From an uncultured bacterium (GTDB lineage: Bacteria; Bacteroidota; Ignavibacteria; Ignavibacteriales; Melioribacteraceae): a stretch of DNA of 11,041 nucleotides. Numbering within the stretch: position 1 is the first letter of the stretch; every line of letters starts with the position of its first letter. The DNA lies in NCBI GenBank assembly GCA_937936675.1, contig CALDDL010000202.1:1-11041 (forward strand), given 5' to 3'. This document shows, one piece after another, positions 1 through 7,009 of this stretch. The notes below the pieces were generated by a model that did not search any database, was not told the DNA's origin, and worked only from the letters and a program-made list of their open reading frames with translations. The position numbers were made by a program, and so were the translations under genes.

Positions 1-621
1 AAGATTCTCTTGTTTTGCAATATGAGAATCAACTACTTTTTTGATATCGGCATTGAGAGTTTGGATTTTCCCGTTCGTAATTGGTAGCGGTGTTGGTGGA
101 ATTGTTGTAACAATTAGATGACCATTAGCTGATCTTAATATCCTTGTAATTAGCGTATCATAGCGTGCAGGGAATGTACTTAATTGATAATTACCAATAA
201 TATCATTTGTCCCTGCCATAAGTAAAATTATTTGTGCACTCGCATCAGTAACTAATTCTTCAATAGTTTTTTTGGGGTAACCTCTCGTATTGTATCTCAT
301 ATCAGTGATTTCATGAGTTTTTAATCCCCCATATCCATCGTGTTCAATGTCTCCTTCGAGGGTGGCATATAGATCCGGATAGTCTGCCCATATAGAGCCG
401 GAATTAGCGGCGTTAGTACATTGTCCTTTAAAATCAATTGGAACATTTATTCCCTTTAATAAATCTTTTAGATATTGTCTATAAGTTACACCTTCAGTTC
501 CTCTTGTAATCGAATCACCAATAGGTTGTATAGTAAGAGTATCGCCCGGATTAATAATAATAGGTTGCGCTACCATGATAGACGTTATCAAAAAGAGCAT
601 AATAAATATTTTCTTAAGCAT
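1..621 (-). CDS. Exported SGNH/GDSL hydrolase, XynB-like/CE3-like esterase (C-terminus cut by window edge)
   Basis: Only the first 207 residues are inside the window; the frame is open to base 1. Residues 1-18 form a signal peptide (MLKKIFIMLF, then a hydrophobic run ending MVAQ) with no lipobox cysteine, so export to the periplasm or beyond is expected. Block I of the SGNH family is seen as PIGDSITRG (nucleophile Ser37) and block III as AGTND (137-140). The stretch around residues 61-105 (PIDFKGQ, then DIEHDGYGGLKTHEI) resembles the VDFVGS...DHEGHxGW...I pattern of XynB-like/CE3-type carbohydrate acetylesterases. The block V Asp-His lies beyond the edge, so a complete triad cannot be confirmed. 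The start ATG overlaps the end of the upstream symporter gene by 8 bases and has an AAAGGA Shine-Dalgarno 5 bases upstream. Role inferred from the neighbours: de-esterification of a GlcNAc-containing glycan. The substrate is unknown, and other SGNH functions are possible. Confidence 0.85.
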   Translation of the reverse strand, partial: MLKKIFIMLFLITSIMVAQPIIINPGDTLTIQPIGDSITRGTEGVTYRQYLKDLLKGINVPIDFKGQCTNAANSGSIWADYPDLYATLEGDIEHDGYGGLKTHEITDMRYNTRGYPKKTIEELVTDASAQIILLMAGTNDIIGNYQLSTFPARYDTLITRILRSANGHLIVTTIPPTPLPITNGKIQTLNADIKKVVDSHIAKQENL

Positions 622-2509
622 GATTTTCCTTTTTTAGATTTTTATAAATAACTGCCGCCGAAATAAGACCAACGGCTAAAATTAATATTCCATAAAAATA
701 TTCGAGGAATATAATTTGTCCTATTCCAAATAAAAATGAATAGACAACTACGATTCCTAGTAGCCAATTAACTAACTGCCTGCCGAAATTTGTTTTTACA
801 TTAAGGTCAGGAATTTTATCGGATATTTTTTTCCAACCGATTCCTCCCGGAAATGTTAAGCGATAAAACTTGATTAATTTTGCTTCAGGTACAGGTTCAG
901 TTATATATGTTACAACTAACCATACGATAGTAGTACCCAAGACGATTGGATATAGTGTAATCGGTGATTCCATACCAAAATAAAATTTAGCAATTGGATA
1001 GATAATAAGTGGTGCTACCATTGCAGAAATTTCAGACCACGCATTGATTCGCCACCAGTACCATCTTAATATTAATACAGCCCCCATTCCCGCACTTGCA
1101 TTAATAATAAATTCCCACGCACCTGAAATTGTCGTCAAGAAGAATCGAGTAACTACTAAAGAAAACAAAATCATTACTACAATGCCAATTCTTGAGATAA
1201 GGACATAATGTTTTTCATCAGCATCTTTAATTACAAACCTTCGATAGAAATCATTTATTATATAAGAAGTGCCCCAATTTAATTGCGAGGCTAAAGTGGA
1301 CATATAAGCTGCAAGGAAGACCGCAATTAAAAGACCTAAAAGCCCTCCGGGTAAATAGTTTATCATAATTTTTGGATACATTACACCGGGATCAACAGTG
1401 TTCTCATATTTTTCATACATGTATTTAAATTCTTCACTTTTATAAACAGGATTAGAAGATTTTAAAACATCCTGACTATTATATGCCTGAACAACCACTT
1501 CATACATTTGCGGATTTTCACTTTGAATAGTTGAGACATTTTCGGCTCGGGGCAAAAGAACCAAAGCAGCGAGTGCAACAATTATCCAAGGCCAAGGGCG
1601 CAATGTATAATGCGCGATTGTAAACCAAAGTGTAGCAAACAGACTATGTTTTTCATCTTTAGCAGACATCATTCTTTGAGCTATATAACCTCCACCGCCC
1701 GGATCTGCTCCCGGATACCAACTAGACCACCATTGCAATCCTACATGCGCTATAAAAGCACCTACCGATATTGCAAGAGCACCTCCTGTGATTCCATCTA
1801 TGCTCACATCACCGATCTTTGGAAAGAAATCAAATATCTGTGAACCTAGTTTTCCTTTAAGCGCAGCCATTCCCCCTATTTCAGGTAACTGCACTACTAT
1901 CACTGCTAAGATGATACAACCTAGCATCGCAAAAACAAATTGAAAACTATCTGTTCTGGCAGTCCCCAATAATCCGGAAGCTGATGAATAAATAGCGATA
2001 ATTATTGCGGTAATTGTAACTAATAAGAAAGGATCAATTTCGGGAATTGTTACATGAAATATTTTTTCCATAGCTTTATGAACCCAGCCCATTACAATTG
2101 CATTCATAAAAAGGCCGAGGTATAAAGCACGGAAACCACGCAAGAATGAAGCCGGCTTCCCGGAGTAACGAAGTTCAACAAATTCAACATCTGTCATTAT
2201 ATTTGCTCTTCGCCATAATTTAGCAAAGAAGAAAACAGTAAGCATTCCTCCGATTGCGAGATTCCACCAAAGCCAGTTCCCTGCAATTCCATTTTTAGCA
2301 ACTAGCTCAGTTACTGCCAAAGGTGTATCGGCAGCGAACGTTGTTGCAACCATTGCTGTTCCTGCAATATACCAAGGCATATTTCTGCCTGATAAGAAAA
2401 ACTCATCTGTTCCCTTGCCGGCTTTCTTAGAGTAATAAGCGGCGATAGAAAAAATGATTAAGAAGAAAATAATAACAATCACAAAATCGAGTAATTCTAA
2501 ATGTGCCAT
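614..2509 (-). CDS. Sodium:solute symporter (SSS family), 631 aa form with enlarged loop
   Basis: Multipass inner-membrane transporter of the SSS/SGLT family (LeuT fold), expected to couple Na+ entry to uptake of a sugar or related solute. The N-terminus shows the family pattern: a first hydrophobic segment (about 8-25), then GTDEFFLSGRNMPWYIAG (33-50) leading into TM1. In the segment that holds the Na2 sodium site, AAYMSTLASQLNWGT (400-414) keeps two adjacent hydroxyl residues, Ser404 and Thr405, matching Ser364/Ser365 of Vibrio SGLT. The glycine-rich WYPGADPGGGGYIAQR (264-279) lies in the middle of the protein. A polar loop of about 65 residues (320-386) sits just before the Na2 helix and is larger than in the other symporter of this locus. 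At 631 residues it is longer than the usual 450-550. The C-terminus carries extra hydrophobic segments up to about residue 622. It follows the GH20 gene by 30 bases, so uptake of the released aminosugar is a reasonable but untested guess. Confidence 0.9.
   Translation of the reverse strand: MAHLELLDFVIVIIFFLIIFSIAAYYSKKAGKGTDEFFLSGRNMPWYIAGTAMVATTFAADTPLAVTELVAKNGIAGNWLWWNLAIGGMLTVFFFAKLWRRANIMTDVEFVELRYSGKPASFLRGFRALYLGLFMNAIVMGWVHKAMEKIFHVTIPEIDPFLLVTITAIIIAIYSSASGLLGTARTDSFQFVFAMLGCIILAVIVVQLPEIGGMAALKGKLGSQIFDFFPKIGDVSIDGITGGALAISVGAFIAHVGLQWWSSWYPGADPGGGGYIAQRMMSAKDEKHSLFATLWFTIAHYTLRPWPWIIVALAALVLLPRAENVSTIQSENPQMYEVVVQAYNSQDVLKSSNPVYKSEEFKYMYEKYENTVDPGVMYPKIMINYLPGGLLGLLIAVFLAAYMSTLASQLNWGTSYIINDFYRRFVIKDADEKHYVLISRIGIVVMILFSLVVTRFFLTTISGAWEFIINASAGMGAVLILRWYWWRINAWSEISAMVAPLIIYPIAKFYFGMESPITLYPIVLGTTIVWLVVTYITEPVPEAKLIKFYRLTFPGGIGWKKISDKIPDLNVKTNFGRQLVNWLLGIVVVYSFLFGIGQIIFLEYFYGILILAVGLISAAVIYKNLKKENHA
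627..632 (-). promoter_or_regulatory. Ribosome binding site for the SGNH hydrolase gene, inside the upstream symporter gene
   Basis: On the minus strand the sequence reads AAAGGA, then AAATC, then ATG. This is a good Shine-Dalgarno with a 5-base spacer, buried in the last codons of the symporter gene. It supports the ATG at 619-621 over the downstream in-frame Met8. With the 8-base overlap (ATGCTTAA) it suggests translational coupling of the two genes. Confidence 0.5.
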
Positions 2510-2539
2510 AGATTTTTCTTATAATTAATTAAATAAATT

Positions 2540-4585
2540 TTATTTATTTACTTTTGCTACTAATTTTTGAATTGAGCTCAGAATAGCTAATTCTATTTCT
2601 CCTTTTGGAACGGCAGCGGCTTTAATTATTTCATTACTTGCAGCAATCCAAACCGAATCCGCTTTTTTATTCTCTTTTATTAATTCTAATGATTCTAATC
2701 CAATCGCAGAGACTTTTGATAAGTCCTCTGAAAGTGGAGCCACCTCCTTCAAAATAGGTTTTGAATTTATAAGAGGTAAAAGCCGTTTATGATTATCTTT
2801 CCATATTTTTAAACATGATTTTACTTTTTCGTAATTATCGTTATCAATCGTTTCATTTGCTAAAAGTTCATCCACAGAGTTATTAAATAAGCGTCCGCTT
2901 CTTGGATCAGGCAAAGCAGCATCTACTATACGTGTTAGCGGATAGTATGATTTAAATATATGCGGGCGATCACGAGAGTAAGTATATAAAGGTTTTACTG
3001 CATTTACAAAATTTTTAAGCACTTCAATATCATAATTATTTGCAATTCTTCTTAGCATCATATCATAATTTTTAATATGAGTAAGTCCATAAGTTTCTAA
3101 TTGCAGGCTTACTTGATCGAGACGGAGAAACATATTATTTAGATCATTAACCGAGCCGGGAGACCATAGTCTTTCGGCTATTGCAGCGGTTCTTGGCCAT
3201 ATTCTTGAATCTATAGTTTCCGGACCAGCAAATTCAGCCCACATAGTGGCTTCGCCTCCAAGTATTCTTTCTTTTACTTCATCGGATAAAATTGAATCGG
3301 GGGGAATCGGGTCATTTTTATAATGGTATTCTGTTGATTGAACTAGATCGATATAAAATCCGTGAGATAGTAAGCTTCTATAACCTTTCTTAGCAGTCTC
3401 ATAAAGTGTAGTTCTTCCCTTCCATGCTTGAACTATATAATCTTTTTCGAGATCCGGCATTTCGTCTGTGTACCAGCCAACCATAGTTTTATTTAATTTC
3501 TTAAGAATTTTATCAAGTCGAACATTAAAATAATTTTGAAGAGCATGATTATCCTTAAGGCTATTTGCTTTCATAAATTCTTGTATCTTAGGATTAGCAT
3601 TCCACTGTTTTCCATTATTTTCATCTCCACCTAAATGCCAATATCTATCTGGGAATAATTCAGTCATTTCTTTAAAGAATGTTTCAAAAAATTTATATAC
3701 ATCCTCGTTGGTGGGATCAAAAGTTGGGTTAAATATTCCCCATAATCTCTCGATTTCATAAGGACCGGGAGCACTTGCCAATTCTGGATAACCTACTAAC
3801 CAAGCGGTTGCATGTCCGGGTAAATCAAATTCAGGGACAACTCTAATTCCTCTTTCATAAGCATAATTGACTACATCTTTAATCTGTTCATGAGTATAAT
3901 ATAAACCATCGGAACCGAGTTCATGAAGTTTTGGTAAAGATTTAGTTTCAATTCTAAATCCATGATCATCGGTCAAATGCCAATGGAGAACGTTCAACTT
4001 AACTGCAGCCATAGCATCAATATTTCTTTTCATTACTTCAATCGGTTCAAAATGACGCGATATATCGATCATCAATCCGCGCCATACGAAACGAGGTTTA
4101 TCTTTAACTTTAACACAAGGGAAATAATAACCATCTTCATCAGAATCTAGTAATTGAACTAAAGTAGAAAGCCCATGCATTGCACCAAATGTATTCGGAG
4201 CATCTATTTTTATCTCATCATTGCTTATGACTAATTGATAAGATTCATCAATACCCAATTCAAGTTTTACATCTTCACCGACATTTATAATTATTCCTTT
4301 CCCTTTTACTTCATTTGTAGTGAAGGGAAATTGATTCAATAAAAATAGACCGGATCGATCAGTAATTATTTTTATGCTCCTATATGCTGCATCGAATAAT
4401 TTTTTTTCATTCGAATTAAGAACTATTGTAAAATTTTTATCAAGTACGAATTTACCTGCGTTTAGCTCAATATTTTCCGGCATAGGCATCAGACTTAATT
4501 CATTGACATCTTTTTGAGAAAAAAGAGAAATTGGAATTAGTATTAATATTATTAACGATTTCAAGACATTAGCTAATTTTTTCAT
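2540..4585 (-). CDS. Exported GH20 beta-N-acetylhexosaminidase, 681 aa
   Basis: Exo-acting glycoside hydrolase expected to remove terminal beta-linked GlcNAc or GalNAc from oligosaccharides. Residues 1-24 are a signal peptide (MKKLANVLKS, hydrophobic run, SLFSQ) without a lipobox, so a periplasmic location is likely. Residues about 33-146 match the non-catalytic GH20b domain. The catalytic barrel follows: RGLMIDISRHF (169-179) with the substrate-binding Arg169, HWHLTDDHGFRIE (201-213), then WHLGGDE (316-322) holding the Asp321-Glu322 pair used in substrate-assisted catalysis. Further along are GGEATMWAE (443-451) and WPRTAAIAERLW (463-474). All expected active-site blocks are intact. Beyond about residue 505 there is a helical C-terminal region of about 175 residues that most GH20 enzymes lack. 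The gene lies 30 bases after the NagX-like gene and 30 bases before the symporter. AGAAAG upstream of the ATG is a plausible ribosome binding site. The exact glycan is not visible from sequence. Confidence 0.95.
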   Translation of the reverse strand: MKKLANVLKSLIILILIPISLFSQKDVNELSLMPMPENIELNAGKFVLDKNFTIVLNSNEKKLFDAAYRSIKIITDRSGLFLLNQFPFTTNEVKGKGIIINVGEDVKLELGIDESYQLVISNDEIKIDAPNTFGAMHGLSTLVQLLDSDEDGYYFPCVKVKDKPRFVWRGLMIDISRHFEPIEVMKRNIDAMAAVKLNVLHWHLTDDHGFRIETKSLPKLHELGSDGLYYTHEQIKDVVNYAYERGIRVVPEFDLPGHATAWLVGYPELASAPGPYEIERLWGIFNPTFDPTNEDVYKFFETFFKEMTELFPDRYWHLGGDENNGKQWNANPKIQEFMKANSLKDNHALQNYFNVRLDKILKKLNKTMVGWYTDEMPDLEKDYIVQAWKGRTTLYETAKKGYRSLLSHGFYIDLVQSTEYHYKNDPIPPDSILSDEVKERILGGEATMWAEFAGPETIDSRIWPRTAAIAERLWSPGSVNDLNNMFLRLDQVSLQLETYGLTHIKNYDMMLRRIANNYDIEVLKNFVNAVKPLYTYSRDRPHIFKSYYPLTRIVDAALPDPRSGRLFNNSVDELLANETIDNDNYEKVKSCLKIWKDNHKRLLPLINSKPILKEVAPLSEDLSKVSAIGLESLELIKENKKADSVWIAASNEIIKAAAVPKGEIELAILSSIQKLVAKVNK

Positions 4586-4615
4586 TTGCTTTCTAATTTA
4601 GTTTTGAAAATTTTA

Positions 4616-5746
4616 TTATACTTTTATAAATATTTTTTTAGAATACAATATCCACATAATGCCACACCATATAGCGCAGTATAAAACTGCATAGGCAAGC
4701 GAAGCTCCATTAAGACCAAATATTCCGAGTAAGATATTTTCATAAGCCCAAGAGCGTGCATGATAGAGTGTGCCATTAGATGTGAATGTCAATAATTTTA
4801 TGATCTTAGCAGTAACAATCGAAAGCACGTAAACGGTAATAGCATTCATTCCGAGAACGACAAATGGTTTTGCAAATTTTTGATAATTCAAACCATCAAT
4901 GAGATAATAGAAAATACTAAAAAGAATCAATCCCAATCCGCCTGTTAGAACTGTGAATGAACTAGTCCATAAATTTTTATTAATCGGTAGCCAATTATCC
5001 CAAACTAATCCAAGCAAGAAAAGCAATACACCAATACCAAACATCATTGAAGCACTTTTTTTTATTTCTTTTTTAGATTTTATAAAATGTCCGGTAAGGA
5101 CACCAAAAAGAGTGAGTGAAAGTGATGGTAAAGTGCTAATGAAACCTTCGGGTTCGCCAAGTTTTTCATAATACCCCATATAGCCTGATAATATAAAACG
5201 GTCTAAATAATTAGCTGCATTTTCTCCTTTGCCGTAACTTCCTAGAGGATAACCGGGAACAGCGACCCATTCCATAATCGCCCAATAAATAAACAATAAT
5301 GAAACTGCAATTATTGCTTGTGATTCATATTTCGTATTTAAGAAAAGTATGGAGACAATTAAATAGCAGATAGCTATTCGCTGCAATACTCCCATTATTC
5401 TAAATTGTTGAAAATTAAAATCGGGAAAGGAATTGATAAATATTCCGAGTAAAAATAAGATCACACTTCGTTTTATTATTTTTAAGTAAACTTCTTTTTT
5501 TTCTAGATTATCAATTTTAATTTTGCTTAATGAGAACGTAATCGATACACCCACTATGAATAGAAAAAAGGGGAAGACAAGATCGGCAATAGTCCATCCG
5601 TGCCAATCCGCATGCTTAAACGCAGGATATACATATTTCCAACTACCGGGATTAAGAACGATAATCATTCCCGCAATTGTTAAGCCTCTAAAAGCATCGA
5701 TTGATGCTAGTCGCTGTTTTATATTGTTACCTGCTATTATATTCAT
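4616..5746 (-). CDS. nagX: NagX/HGSNAT-like multipass membrane protein (COG4299 family)
   Basis: Integral membrane protein of 376 residues with about ten hydrophobic segments, in the family of human lysosomal heparan-alpha-glucosaminide N-acetyltransferase (HGSNAT) and bacterial NagX. Diagnostic blocks are RLASIDAFRGLTIAGM (12-27), HADWHGWTIADLVFPFFLF (45-63), GVLQRIAICYL (119-129), PEGFISTLPSLSLTLFG (199-215), NKNLWTSSFTVLTGG (256-270) and GMNAITVYVLS (299-309). Asn32 and His45 line up with Asn258 and the acetyl-accepting His269 of HGSNAT, by eye. HGSNAT moves an acetyl group from cytosolic acetyl-CoA across the membrane to a terminal glucosamine. In Shewanella and Xanthomonas the bacterial homologue was named NagX from its place in GlcNAc loci and has been proposed to act in transport. 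The position here, between a GH18-like gene and a GH20 gene and downstream of nagA, fits either role. The 17 bases upstream contain AGG as a weak ribosome binding site. The family call is firm; the activity is not. Confidence 0.85.
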   Translation of the reverse strand: MNIIAGNNIKQRLASIDAFRGLTIAGMIIVLNPGSWKYVYPAFKHADWHGWTIADLVFPFFLFIVGVSITFSLSKIKIDNLEKKEVYLKIIKRSVILFLLGIFINSFPDFNFQQFRIMGVLQRIAICYLIVSILFLNTKYESQAIIAVSLLFIYWAIMEWVAVPGYPLGSYGKGENAANYLDRFILSGYMGYYEKLGEPEGFISTLPSLSLTLFGVLTGHFIKSKKEIKKSASMMFGIGVLLFLLGLVWDNWLPINKNLWTSSFTVLTGGLGLILFSIFYYLIDGLNYQKFAKPFVVLGMNAITVYVLSIVTAKIIKLLTFTSNGTLYHARSWAYENILLGIFGLNGASLAYAVLYCAIWCGIMWILYSKKIFIKV

Positions 5747-5763
5747 ACTAGCCTATAAGATAA

Positions 5764-6984
5764 CTATTTAAGGATTATCATTTTTTTCTTTTGGGTAAAA
5801 TTACTAGTTCTCAATTCGTAGAAATAAACTCCGGAGGAAAGATTTTCATTTATAAAATTGACTTCATGCCAACCTGAAGATAATTCGCCATTAATTAATT
5901 CGATTTCCCTTTCACCAAGAAGATTATAAATACTTACTGATACGGTTCCTGAATTTCTTAAATAGAAGCTAATTATAGTAGAAGGATTAAATGGATTAGG
6001 ATAATTTTGTTCTAATACAAAATCTGAATTTAACGGAAATTCATTTTTTTTTACTGACACCGGGTCATTCCGTAATACTCTATAATATTTGTATGAATGA
6101 ATGGCAAAACCCAGAAAGACATCTTCATTACCATAAGAATCATTAACAATACCCAATTGTTCTTCCATATAAACAACACCCTCTTCATAAAACGAAACAG
6201 TTTCAGGTGAAATTTCTTTAGTCTCTACACCTATCCATACTTTCTTATTCAATTCTTTGGCATGGTCAATTTCATTTTTAGCGTCATTAATAATTACGCT
6301 CGCTTTTTCATTATAATCCATTATAGCAACGTAATCTACTATTTTTTGTAATTTTTTTAATTCATCAATACCGACATGACTTTCGTACCATCTTGGAATG
6401 GCAATTCCAAAATATAAGTCAGAATTTGAATTATCGACCATAGCTTGACATGTATCATTAAAAGCAAGGAAGGAATTCCATACGGTCATTCTATCAGTAT
6501 CCCAATAAGGAGCTTTATAACTGCCCCCCGGTTTAAGTAGATAGGGTTCTACATCGAAATGGATACCTTTAATTTTTTCTTTATCAATCGTGCGGCTTGT
6601 ATTATATTCAATTACTTTTTTTATTCTGTCATATCCATATCTTTGGTTATAAGTTGCCCACGTTGCATCTCCATCGAGATATTCGATTGTAATACCGCTA
6701 TCCGCCGCTTCTGAAATAAAATTAGCTAAATTATCATAATTGCTATATATAAAAGCACTACAGCTAAGAAATAAAGTTGTAATTTTATTATTAGGATTTC
6801 CATGCGGTGCTTTGCAAAAATCAAATAAATCCTGACGGTAAGTGCCATAGTCATTTATCATACTATTAACTTGATTTGCACTGTTCCAAATCCACATTGC
6901 TCTACCTTTCTGAGCGAAAAGATTTTGTTGAAAACTTATTGTTATAAATAATATTATTGTATAAATAAAAACTTTCTTGGTCAT
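5764..6984 (-). CDS. Secreted GH18-like TIM-barrel protein with T9SS type A sorting domain
   Basis: 406 residues in three parts: a signal peptide (1-25, ending NLFAQ), a barrel-like domain (about 28-305), and a C-terminal sorting domain (about 323-406). The tail begins NYPNPFNPSTIISF (327-340), continues VSISIYNLLGERE-type strands and ends SGVYFYEL...KKKMIILK, which is the Por/TIGR04183 signal for type IX secretion; such proteins are usually released or anchored outside the outer membrane. The barrel part is not a standard chitinase, but several strands echo GH18: KGIHFDVEPY (139-148) resembles DGxDxDxE with only the last Asp144 and Glu146 kept, VDYVAIMDYNE (216-226) resembles the MxYD strand, and KVWIGVETKE (248-257) and LGFAIHSYKYY (291-301) resemble the last two strands. 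Context in a GlcNAc locus makes an endo-acting or glycan-binding role plausible. I cannot name the exact family, and a catalytically inactive or differently specific enzyme is possible. NagA lies 25 bases upstream. Confidence 0.8.
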   Translation of the reverse strand: MTKKVFIYTIILFITISFQQNLFAQKGRAMWIWNSANQVNSMINDYGTYRQDLFDFCKAPHGNPNNKITTLFLSCSAFIYSNYDNLANFISEAADSGITIEYLDGDATWATYNQRYGYDRIKKVIEYNTSRTIDKEKIKGIHFDVEPYLLKPGGSYKAPYWDTDRMTVWNSFLAFNDTCQAMVDNSNSDLYFGIAIPRWYESHVGIDELKKLQKIVDYVAIMDYNEKASVIINDAKNEIDHAKELNKKVWIGVETKEISPETVSFYEEGVVYMEEQLGIVNDSYGNEDVFLGFAIHSYKYYRVLRNDPVSVKKNEFPLNSDFVLEQNYPNPFNPSTIISFYLRNSGTVSVSIYNLLGEREIELINGELSSGWHEVNFINENLSSGVYFYELRTSNFTQKKKMIILK

Positions 6985-7009
6985 TATAAATCTTTCTTTT
7001 TATTAAAAA

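Noticed and set aside
1610..1843. Plus-strand open frame inside the symporter gene, and similar ones near 3962, 4953, 5523, 7050, 7647, 9601 and 10490
   Set aside because: Each lies opposite a well-supported minus-strand gene (those at 5523 and 9601 also run into a short gap) and shows no recognisable domain or convincing ribosome binding site.
2531..2545. Inverted repeat AAATAAA-T-TTTATTT at the end of the GH20 gene, considered as a terminator
   Set aside because: It is made only of A and T, has a one-base centre, overlaps the stop codon, and would form a very weak hairpin; the next gene follows in 30 bases on the same strand.
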